A program made the position numbers and the translations under genes. This document shows, in pieces, positions 1 through 9,960 of a stretch of 64,000 nucleotides of DNA (the stretch's first letter is position 1; each line of letters begins with the position of its first letter). The notes below the pieces were generated by a model, which worked only from the letters and a program-made list of their open reading frames with translations, was not told the DNA's origin and made no database searches. Origin of the DNA: Saxidomus purpurata (Eukaryota; Mollusca; Bivalvia; Venerida; Veneridae); NCBI GenBank assembly GCA_022818135.1, contig JAFMSR010000017.1, positions 17,660,814-17,724,813 of the forward strand. Reading direction: 5' to 3'.

Positions 1-358
1 AAATGACACGAAATCTGAAAAACAAATTACACGAACAATAAGAGCACCTACAGGTTATTACACTTTTCGTCACACGATGACGTCATTAATTAATATTTTG
101 CTTAACCACATTAACTATGATCATTACCTGTATTTTCGTGACAAGATTATGAGTTGCGCGCAAAATGCAACACCCGTGTACAAAAGTCAAACTCACGCGT
201 ATGTTATAGTATGATGTCTGTAGTTTAAGTCTCTAAATTGATTAATTGTGGTAAAATGAGGTTCTTTTTTGAAATTGTACTTTTTTTATCATTTTACGTT
301 CATTGAACACATTACTTGTGTTTCGATAATATAATCTGATAGAGGTAGGGAGTGCCTC

Positions 359-720
359 TTTAAAGCTGCTCGATCTCAGTTGCCATTGAAAAAAAATTCA
401 AAAATGACATACTAATATATAAATATAAAACTTAAGGCTAGATATCAACAATAGACGTAAAAATCTAGGTAGGAATTTGCAAAAATTGATTGAAAATGCT
501 GGTTTTACGGCACCGCTACACTATATGTTTATATAGGGATTTCAAAAAGCGTTTGCAACGTTTTATTATTTCGTAGCGTATTATTTCAAATCTACAGATA
601 TACGTGACAGGAATTTATACTGTAACCGTGTTATGATTATATGTTCTAAAATATGCTATTTTCATCCAGTTTGAAGAACTTTATTTTTTTTAACCAAAAT
701 CTGAGAGCGAGCAGCTTTAA
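359..720 (+). mobile_element. MITE family A, copy 1, with TTAA ends
   Basis: Terminal inverted repeats of 20 bases: TTAAAGCTGCTCGATCTCAG at the left and CTGAGAGCGAGCAGCTTTAA at 701-720, with one mismatch. Both ends carry TTAA, consistent with a piggyBac-like target site (family knowledge). The core contains GCACCGCTACACTATATG. No coding capacity. The left flank is also homologous to that of the 9600 copy. Confidence 0.8.
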
Positions 721-1079
721 CATGACTCCTATGATAGCATTTTAGTTAATAATATTTAATAATATTCTGTTGCATCTTTTTACAAAATATACAAATGCAA
801 GTACCATATACATAGATCAATGAATGTGTAACAAGTTTTAACAACATCAGTAACGGTTATCTCCAAAGATTCAATTTAATATAACTAATTTTCCAGTTTG
901 GTTTATTTGTATTAGCAATATTAGTAAGATAATTTCATTTGATAGTATAGATTTTCGCTTACTTTCGGTTTCGGGGTCTGAGCCCTTATATAAGGTATGA
1001 TAGCAGTGTTTGTGTCTGATCTATATATATGTCTGTAGAAACATATGGTATTTTTTTTTAAATTCTCCTTCATGACAAG

Positions 1080-1205
1080 ATGTGTCACGTGTTACTAGTT
1101 CCATGTGTCACGTGGAAACTCGTGTTACTAGCTCTATGTGCCACGTGGAAACTCGTGTTACTAGCTCTATGTGCCAAGTGGAAACTCGTGTTACAGGCTC
1201 TATTG
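1080..1205. repeat. Tandem repeat, about 36-bp unit, about 3 copies
   Basis: The unit includes TGTGCCACGTGGAAACTCGT followed by GTTACTAGCTCTA. Copies differ by single bases (CACGTG versus CAAGTG). The open frames across it are products of the repeat. Confidence 0.85.
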
Positions 1206-1389
1206 ACAAGGCCACAAACTCTTTTTACACACAATTGTGACAATTGTCTGTATGTTAGGCTGTGACTGGCCATAAGTGGATAGATGTTGTAAACTTTAAA
1301 TGAACAGAAATGTCTTGTAACTATACCAAGTTTAATCATGAAGTCCCCTATTTCTGTACTCTAGTACAGAAAACCATGACTGTCCCTAA

Positions 1390-1740
1390 TACTTGCTCAC
1401 AGTTGCCGTCCAAAAAGTTAGAATTTTCGACAATTATATACTTATACGTAATATGCAAAATTAATGGCTAGAATCGAAAACAATATAAGCAAAAATCTAT
1501 ATGCAATTTGCAAAAATCCATTGCTGAACTTGGTTTTATGGCACCGCTACACTCTATGTTTATATTGGAATTTCTACTTTACAATTCGTTAGCGTGTAAT
1601 TTCAAATTTACAGATACTACACTACACAAGAATTTATACTTGAACCTTTTTATTTGACTATCAGTTCTAAAATATGTTATTTTCAGAGAGTTCGATGAAC
1701 TTTATTTTTTTTACAAATACCTGAGAGCGAGCAGCTTCAA
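1390..1740 (+). mobile_element. MITE family A, copy 2 (decayed)
   Basis: Same core and orientation as copy 1 (GGCACCGCTACACTCTATG near 1540). The right end is CTGAGAGCGAGCAGCTTCAA; the left end is degenerate (CTTGCTCACAGTTGCCGTC). Confidence 0.75.
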
Positions 1741-3215
1741 AGGTCAAGTTTACATGTAGGGATCAAACCATGACAACAGTAGGTTGTATTTGGTTCATAT
1801 ATAACTTTGTCATTCAAGGAGTGGTGTGCCCGATTACATTGCCTAGCAACATCATAGTTTTAACAACCTGAAAATATGTTTCTTGTTCTTATACTCTAAT
1901 GTGCGTATAAAAGAACTTACTCAGTAATAACTATAAATATTTCTTACATTTCTCACATATAATTATCCTTAAGGATAATGTTATCTTCACAACATGACTT
2001 AAGCGAGGAATGGAATCATTATCCTTAAAAACTATAACAGTTGCTTAAAAAAATAATACAAAAACTGCATATGTATTCGTACAACCATTAAGCAAATCAT
2101 ATTGCTATTATGTATTGTAAAGATTTTGTAATGACATTGCAATTAATGTTAATGGACGATGGGTGGTAGGATAGTGTTTTATCTTGTATAGTGTTATTAT
2201 TTTCTAGAATATTAAGTATTTGCCGAAGTGTGTAGTGATTAGACAATTTGCTTTACAGATAACTGTACCATCTGTCTCGCATCTTTAATACAAGTTGATT
2301 GTGTGCCTCCAGCAGGTGATGCTGAGCTTTTTTTAAGGAACAAGGAAATTCACACGGTTATTTTACATCTTTCATGGGTATTACACCTTCCTCCCATTGG
2401 CGCTCGTCGAAGTTGGATCTTTACTCATGTCTGCAAATATATGACCCGATACACGACTCAAACAAATCCGGCATTCTGGATCACATTGCTATGTTAATAA
2501 CGCTTTTATATTTCACCGTCATTCATGATTATTGTGTTAAATTATTTTCTATTTCACCGCCATTCTTAGTCCACTTTCTTCGTTGTCAATTTATATTTGA
2601 CCGTTATCAGGGTCCGTAATATACAGACCCTGCCGTTATCCGTGGTTATTTCAACTTCACCCAACCACAATGTGCCTTTCAGTTCCAGTGATTTTGCAAA
2701 CTTATTCAGAGATGACTATATTCTACTTTCAGATAAAACCTTACGATGGACTGGGCTTGGCCTTGACCTTATCATTGTGACCTCAACGATTATAAATGTA
2801 AGTATTGTACGAAACTATTATTTTTGTAACTATATTATATAGCGTATAATGTACATAACGCATGATTACTTCCATGCATTCCAATTAAAAAATGTGCATA
2901 TCTTACATATATTGAACGCAAATATAAGTATGTTTACAAGTTCATGTAACAGATAAATACATATGGAAATACGTATGTAGATATACTCATGTTTATTTGT
3001 TCAAAGTAGCTGGATTAAAATAGTACACATGAATTTAATAACCGTTAAATAACCGGTCAGATTGAAATGTTAATAACTGAATATGCTTACATCTTGTGGA
3101 ATTGGAGATAAACTATCTGTAACAGCTGTACAAGGAAAGAGATCCTACCATACTGATACAATGTTACCTTGTTCTAGTTGTTACAATATTTACACTTAGG
3201 AATTTCGAATATTTG
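1741..3215. other. Unassigned DNA
   Basis: About 1.5 kb AT-rich. Two overlapping short ORFs near 2303-2842 show no recognisable motif. Nothing else is supported. Confidence 0.4.
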
Positions 3216-3225
3216 TGACTATTTT

Positions 3226-3300
3226 AAGCTCAAAGTGACATTTCACATATGCACCGAAACCGAACCGAAAATGAATCAAGGCCGAAATAGTTCGTTCCGG
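3226..3300. repeat. Left inverted repeat bracketing the LINE nest
   Basis: Contains TTTCACATATGCACCGAAAC and then CGAACCGAAAATG. This is inverted at 7641-7678 and again, partly, at 7560-7595 (GTGCCGGTGCATATGTGAAA). It could be the terminal repeat of a decayed element into which LINEs inserted. Confidence 0.55.
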
Positions 3301-3302
3301 AT

Positions 3303-3400
3303 TCAAGTCAAGTCAAGTCAAGTCAAAAACCTTTATTACGCTCATTTCATGAAAACATGAACAAATGAGGTTAATACATGTTACAATGTTACAAGAGGCT
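3303..3400 (-). repeat. Antisense LINE 3' tail
   Basis: CAAGTC pentamer-like repeats followed by AAAACCTTTATTACG read in reverse as an AATAAAGG…GACTTGACTTG tail. This is the same kind of short-repeat 3' end as the GTTGA tail at 6177-6197, so it is probably the end of a minus-strand LINE copy truncated just past its 3' end. Confidence 0.55.
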
Positions 3401-3564
3401 CATTACAACAGTCTCAGATGAAAGTACATAAATATACGTATAGGTTGTTACTGTGAGTGTATAACACATACATACATACAGAAAATGAATCTGAAGTTAG
3501 CAATTGTTTTTCTCATTTTAATTTGTGACATGGTGGAGAGTCACCTCTTTCAATGTCTTGATGA

Positions 3565-5350
3565 ATAGCCACATGCATTGATGTATGGTTAATTGGGACG
3601 ATAAAGCCAATCTATAAAAAGAAGGGATCATCTCTTAACCCAGAAAATTACCGTCCAATTACAATCTTAAGTTGTTTGGGTAAAATATTCACGGCCATCT
3701 TGAATAACAGAATTAATGGATTTTTAGAATGTAATGATATTCTTAAGGAAAACCAAGCGGGTTTCAGAGCAAATTATTCTACCGTTGATCATGTTTTCAC
3801 TCTTAAATTTTTATTAGAGAAACTAAAGTCGCAGAGGAAAAAAGTCTTTTGCTGCTTTATAGATTTCTCTTGCGCGTTCGACAAAATTTGGCGGGTGGGG
3901 TTATGGTCAAAATTAATTCAAAACGGAATTAGCGGAAAAATTTACGATATAATAAAGAATATGTATGCTGACATAAAGTCTTGTGTTTCAGTGAATGATG
4001 ACATTTCGCCTTTTTTCAAAAGTAACTGTGGGGTCCGTCAAGGAGAAAATTTGTCTCCTGTCCTATTTTCCATCTACCTAAATGACTTAGAATCTCATCT
4101 CCAATCAGGTAACAACGGAATAAAAATAGAAAACCATATTCTTGAAACATATATTAAATTATTTGTGTTACTGTACGCAGATGACACTATAATCGTGAGC
4201 GATGATCCAATCTCTTTTCAAAATTTACTAGATGACTTCAATGCATACTGTAACCAATGGAAGCTAAATATTAATATGAGTAAAACAAAAGTAATGATTT
4301 TTGGAACTAGTAAGCCAAACATGTACAGTTTCACTATCAATGATACTAAAATTGAAATAGTTAAGGAGTACAAATATCTGGGTACAGTGTTCTCAGCATC
4401 CGGAAGTTTTCTTGGAACTAGGAAGTACCTGTCTGATCAAGCTAACAAAGCTATGCATATACTTTATACCAGAATTTCTAATATTGACCTCCCCATAGAC
4501 TTGCAATTAAAATTATTCGATCAAACTATTGTACCGGTTTTATTGTATAACTGTGAATCTTGGGGTTTTGAAAATCTTGACTTAATTGAAAGAATTCATA
4601 CCAACTTCCTCCGCAAAATTACAAACAGCAAGAAAAGTACTCCGTTATATATGCTCTACGGCGAATTAGGTCGTTACCCATTATATATAATTATTAAGAC
4701 AAGGATTATTAAGTATTGGAGCAAACTAAAAATCGGTAAGGATAGCAAATTATCTCGTATATGTTATGAAAACATGATTCAATCCGATGCAAATTTTAAA
4801 TGGCTATCCTTCGTTAAAAATATTTTGAATGAAACCGGTAATACCTATATATGGAACAACCAAAATAACTTGAACTTGAAATATGTCAGTCAGCTAGTAA
4901 AAAGAAACTTAATTGATCAATTTGTACAAAATTGGGGTAGTCTGATGACAAATTCGTCCAAAGGATTTAATTATCGTTTATTTAAACATGACTTCAAATT
5001 AGAACCGTATCTATTAAAAGTTCCGTATAATCTTAGATTGAGTTTATTCCATCTAAGAACAGCGAATAATAAAATTCCCGTCGAAAAAGGTCGTTGGCGG
5101 CAATCATTTCTTCCATACGAAGAGAGAAAATGTCGTCTTTGTCCACTAAATGATTTAGGAGACGAACTACATTATGTACTAAAATGTCCCTTTTTCGGGG
5201 ATGAGCGTAAACGATATATTCCTAGGTACTACTACACCGCACTCTAACGTTCTTAAATTCAGCGAGTTAATGTGCGCATCTTCTGAAAAAATTCTAGTTG
5301 ATATTGCCTTGTTTGCCCGTATCATTATCAACACGTTTAACAATATCTAA
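3565..5350 (+). pseudogene. 5'-truncated, frameshifted LINE reverse transcriptase ORF2
   Basis: Non-LTR retrotransposon polymerase. It is open from just after a TGA at 3562-3564 to TAA at 5245-5247. Visible motifs in order: IKPIYKKKG and NYRPITILSCLGK (about 3601-3690), FIDFSCAFDKIW (motif A), GVRQGENLSPVLF, YADDT at 4174-4188 (catalytic Asp pair), the thumb WKLNINMSKTKVM and YKYLGTVFS, and a C-terminal RKCRLC…GDELHYVLKCP cluster (5127-5190). The normal C-terminus continues in another frame to TAA at 5348-5350 (reading NVLKFSELM), so a small indel near 5235 ended the ORF early. The endonuclease domain is absent: 5' truncation, as is usual for LINEs. Clade not assigned. Confidence 0.9.
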
Positions 5351-6197
5351 TTTAAACTACCGTCTACAAAATTACGATTGTGCCAATATTAGTACTCGTA
5401 GATAAAAAGCAGTAAACTTACGTCTTTCTGGTGCACGCTAATTGATATCATCACACGTATAATCCATTATTAGCATGAATATTGTCACATCTTATTTACA
5501 TGTTAATATTGAATGCAATCCACACCTACTGTAACACATTTTATAAATAATCTCATTCACAATTATTCTGAACAATCTTCATCTCATGTAAAGTGTGCAT
5601 GACCTATTTTAACATTTATCAATGAATGATTTGTAATCTATTTTTAGTAGTTAAATATTGGTCACAGGTAAAGCATCAACGCATGACCAGTGAGTCATCA
5701 ATTTCCCACTACCAAGTTTTGAGTACTAAAAACTAGATATATGATGATCATCTTAATTTCGTTTCGGAAGAGATCATCATAACTTTTAACTTTAATACTT
5801 AAGTTCTAAATAGTAAAATTAATTCTCATTTTTGTTTTTTGTTCCTTACTATTCTGCAATCTTGTATTTTTCTTAAATCACTCCAGCTTTGCGACCTTCC
5901 TGTCTGAAAGAAAGGCCACAATCCTTGGAGTTTTTAACAAAGAGAACTTAAAAATTAAAAAGATATGGTATCATTGTTTTAAAATAGGTAATGTATCTTT
6001 ACTGTAACTAAATTAATTACGTATAACTATTTTTCTTTTTATTCTAAGACGTACTGTAGAATTTGTATAATTAAGTAACAACTGTCCCCATTATGTCAAT
6101 ACCCACATTTTATGTACATTTATAGCTGCTATTGTCATGTTGTTATATAATGTAACCTGACAGAAATAAAATGGATGTTGAGTTGAGTTGAGTTGAG
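5351..6197 (+). mobile_element. LINE 3' UTR and GTTGA-repeat tail
   Basis: Follows the ORF2 remnant with no coding signal. It contains AATAAAATGG just before a tail of tandem GTTGA units (6177-6197). A short-repeat tail instead of poly(A) is typical of several LINE clades (family knowledge). The boundary with flanking DNA is inferred from the tail. Confidence 0.65.
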
Positions 6198-6303
6198 ATA
6201 GAAAACTAACGTGCTTCCGAAATGAAAGCCAAATTCATAGTGCAATAAGGTTTTGATAGCAGTATTACAATTTTATTGCACCAATTTCAGATTTTTCATG
6301 GTA

Positions 6304-6790
6304 CTAACATATCCTTAATAATATCGATTTAATGAACTTGCATAGATTTAAGTATTCAGTATTATTAGTAGTGTTCATAAGTTTTTCCATTTTATATGTG
6401 TTTGGACGACGATAATAATATAATTTTATAAATTTTCTTCTATCTTCGGTAAAATTTGGGCATTCTAGTAAATAGTGAAATTCGTCTCCAATTCTATCTC
6501 TACACATATTACAAATTCTGAGGTTAATAGGGGTTCTGGTCCAGTTACCAGTTTCAATTGGTAGGCGGTGATTTCTTGTCCTGAATTTAACAATATATGG
6601 TAATAATGCCGTAGGAGTTGATAACAGGTAGTTTTCGAATTTCAACTCTTTTTTAAAGATCCTATAGAAAGTACTGTTACTGGAATTTTTTCGGCTTGTG
6701 GTTTCATAATTTTTTTTATACACCGAATTTTGACCTGATTTGCTGGTTGAAACTGTGTATTCGTTTGGTTTATTGAGGAAAACATGTCAT
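6304..6790 (-). pseudogene. LINE ORF2 C-terminal fragment, opposite orientation
   Basis: The minus strand encodes 139 residues plus an open upstream extension, ending at TAA by 6304. It contains ICNMCRDRIGDEFHYLLECP and then RKFIKLYYYRR, paralogous to the end of the + strand LINE (CRLC…GDELHYVLKCP…RYYY). Only the part after the RT domain remains. It shows what the intact C-terminus of the 3565-5350 copy should look like, although similarity is moderate, so it is a different subfamily. Confidence 0.85.
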
Positions 6791-7640
6791 ATATGTTTAT
6801 GGTAAAGCTGTTAAAACTGTTAAAGCTGTTTATTTGATTATTCTTTGTTGTTTTTCATGGATTCTAGTATTTGGTTCACAGCTGTTTCAACACGTGTTGT
6901 TTATAATCGTTTGAAGCTTTGTCTATGTGAACTGCCTAAATAATGATTATATTAGACAAACCTATGACAGACTGGAATTCATGTCAACACTGAGCCAAAA
7001 AAGAAAAATTTGGTGACCGAATCGTAAGAAATGAGGAACCGAAAAGGCAATATACGCTGACATTTTTCTGTAAAAAATAAGAAACTTTAAAATGTTGCGT
7101 TTCTTTTGCCTTTGAGTATATTAAAATTCAAGAATACATTCATGAATTTAACAAATTGTCCAGCATATCTATAGATAGCAACAGACCTACAAAATTTATA
7201 ATTTTAATCACATGACTTTATTTTTCATACATTGCTTTATTGCCAATACATTACAAGTATGACCCTGTTTACCGGATGAATGAAATATGCTTTTTGCTAA
7301 TGGTATAAATAAAAATCTTTGTTCTCATGCTTCTTGATTATGCAACACTTGTAACATTTATACTGTATCATTTATACTAAAACATTTATACTGTAACATT
7401 TATACTGTAACATTTGTACTATGCTTTCTTTGAAAATTTGTAAGGTCAATACAGGATGGACCCCGACCTCTATTTAACCGATGACGGGGATAATAAACGG
7501 AGTCTACCCAACGGGGTCTAAAAAACCGAATTCGTACATGATTTTGTTTCGATTCGTCAGTTCGGATTTGGTGCCGGTGCATATGTGAAAGACCGCGTCT
7601 GTTGGAATGTATTGTATTGTTTTCAGTCCAGATTAGGTTC
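6791..7640. other. Unassigned DNA inside the LINE nest
   Basis: A short array of ACATTTATACTGTA units lies at 7350-7420. The 7430-7600 patch is GC-richer (GACCCCGACC, GGGGATAATAAACGG) and ends in a partial copy of the bracketing inverted repeat. No gene. Confidence 0.4.
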
Positions 7641-7678
7641 GGTTTCAGTTCAATTTCGATGTATATGTGAAATGACTT
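7641..7678. repeat. Right inverted repeat bracketing the LINE nest
   Basis: GGTTCGGTTTCAGTTCAATT followed by TCGATGTATATGTGAAATGA is the approximate reverse complement of 3230-3265. Confidence 0.55.
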
Positions 7679-8206
7679 TTACTGCAATGATAAAATCGGC
7701 ATGACTGTAATATTTTAATTTAATAACACAAATGTTAAGAGGTTAAAGTATTATTCGAGTGACATGATAATGTTCTTTCGTCAATTAAGACACTTAAAAT
7801 AAAGATAAATTGCCACTTAACTGTTAGCCCATACAGTTGAGTCATAATTACAGACTTGCGGATCCCTTTCCTGTGTAATCCTTTCGATTTTTAATCGACC
7901 AGTCAAAAGTTGCGATCTGCTGTTAAATGACCTGCCGGAAGTAAAGGCGAAAAATGAACAGAAAGAAATCTAATAATAGATAGATGAGGCCTTGAAGGAA
8001 GAATTAAAATCTTTAAAATGTGACACTGTACAATCGTTTGAAAACTTACAATTTAAAGCTAATATAAAGTTAAATTTACTTAAAGGTTCATTCCCTAAAA
8101 TGAGTGAAATATAAAATATATTCAAAAGCATAAATAATAGAATACGAGCAAGTTTTATTACTTAAACTAAATGTTTAGGCTATACTTAACAAGAGTCATG
8201 TTACAC

Positions 8207-9361
8207 ATGGTTAATCCCCCCGCCAGGAAGAAGTTACCTGAAGGTTGTACTTTCGTACATTTTACTTGGTGAGAGGAAATCCTTAAAAAGCCGTATAGTT
8301 ATGGTCATGCTGAGTACAGTTTTCAAGTAAGTGGAAAAAGAAAAAGGCAATTAAGAGAAGGTTTGCAAAATTATATTAATGTTCATTATCAGTATAGGTA
8401 TGATATTAGTCAAAAGTAGGCAAGGTAGAGTTATTGTTCTTGCACACTGTACTTCCTACCAATGTGCTACGTCAGTGTATTAAGTTTGAAGAAAATCCCT
8501 CAAGTACTTTTGGAGTTATGCTCCGAAAAGTAGGGTAAGTATGTTTTACCCTCCCCACCAAGGCTATGTTATTGAAAAAAATACCTCAAGTACTTTTGGA
8601 GTTGTCTGGACAAAATTTTAAAGTAAATCTGATAAAGGGGAATAACTCTAAAAGTAGGCAAGGTAGAGTTATTGTTCTTACACACACACCAATAGAAAAG
8701 GGGGGGGGGGGGGGGGGGGGCTGGGTGCGGGTATTTTGGTAAAGGGGTAAAGAGGGGAGGTCTCTGCACATTCCTACCAATGTGCTATGTCAGTGTATTA
8801 AGTTTGAAGTAAATCCCTCAAGTACTTTTGGAGTTATGCTCTGGACAAAACTTTTAAAGTAAATCTGATAAAAGAGGGAATAGTTTTTTTACTCTAACAA
8901 TTCAGATTAAGGTAGAGTTATTGTTCTTGCACAACGTTTGCACTTCCTACAAATGTGGTGTTGTTAAGTAAATCCGTATTGGGTGCTCTGGATTAAAGAA
9001 ATGATAAAGGGAATTCTAAAATTCGGAAAGGTAGAGTTATTGTACCCCTCCCTACCAATGTGCTATGTCAGTGTATTAAGTTTGAAGAAAATCCCTCAAG
9101 TACTTTTGGAGTTATGCTCCGGACAAAATTTTTGAAGTAAATCTGATAAAAGGGGAATAACTCTAAAAGTAGGCAAGGTAGAGTTATTGTTTTTAAACAC
9201 TGCACTTCCTCCCAATGTGTTCTGTCAGTGTATGAAGTTTGAAGAAAATCCCTCAAGTACTTTTGGAGTTATGCTCCGGACAAAATTGGGACGGACGCAC
9301 GGACGGACGGACGGACGAAGACCATTTCTAATATCCCCTTCGCCTTCGGCGGGGGGATAAA
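8207..9361. mobile_element. Non-autonomous element with internal tandem repeats and GGCGGGGGGAT ends
   Basis: The left end GTTAATCCCCCCGCC and the right end TTCGGCGGGGGGATAA are inverted. The interior is four diverged copies of a roughly 150-250 bp unit: AAGGTAGAGTTATTGTTCTT, CACTTCCTACCAATGTGCTA, GTCAGTGTATTAAGTTTGAA, CCCTCAAGTACTTTTGGAGT. The last copy runs into (GGAC)n at 9295-9317. Similar units are widespread in bivalve genomes (general knowledge; not checked). ORFs across it are repeat artefacts. Confidence 0.75.
8699..8720 (+). repeat. Poly(G) tract of about 21-22 bases
   Basis: An uninterrupted G run inside one repeat unit of the 8207-9361 element. It could form a G-quadruplex and is a likely site of length variation or assembly error. 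Confidence 0.95.
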
Positions 9362-9599
9362 TAAACATTCCAGTCATTGTCCCTAAACATAGCGTTTTAA
9401 AATCTGTTGCAGTACCGTAAAATATGTAATATCTATGTAAAGTTGTTGTACAATTAACTGGTGGATAACGATTTATAACAGAAGGTCTCAATGTTGATAA
9501 TTTGTTCTTTTAAATTGTATTTGTTTATCATTTGACGCTCATTAAACACATACTTTATGTTTGGAGAATATTATACGCTAGATGTTTAGGAATTGCCCC

Positions 9600-9960
9600 T
9601 TTAAAGCTGTTCGCTCTCAGATTTTGGTAAAAAAAATAAGTTCTTTAAACTGTATGCAAATAACGTATTTTAGAACATATGGTCATATCAAAAGGCTCCG
9701 GTATAAATTCCTGTCACGTATATCTCTAAATTTCAAAAAATAGGCTTCCAAATTCAAAAGCGTTGCAAACGCTTTTGAAATTTCAATATAAACATATAGT
9801 GTAGCGGTGCCGTGTAACCGACATTTTCAATCGATTTCTGCAAATTCCTACGTAGATTTTTGCTTATATTTTGATTATAGCTTTTAGTTTTATACTTATG
9901 AATACGTATGTCAATTTAGAAAAAAAAAATTTCATGGTAACTGAGAGCGAGCAGCTTTAA
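9600..9960 (-). mobile_element. MITE family A, copy 3, core inverted
   Basis: Ends TTTAAAGCTGTTCGCTCTC and CTGAGAGCGAGCAGCTTTAA, both with TTAA. The core is the reverse complement of copy 1 (GTAGCGGTGCCGT near 9800). About 100 bases of left flank (9491-9599) resemble the left flank of copy 1 in the same orientation. Confidence 0.8.

Noticed and set aside
8569..9491. Short minus-strand ORFs across the poly(G) and repeat units
   Set aside because: Produced by poly(C)/Pro runs and by the tandem repeat itself; no family motif.
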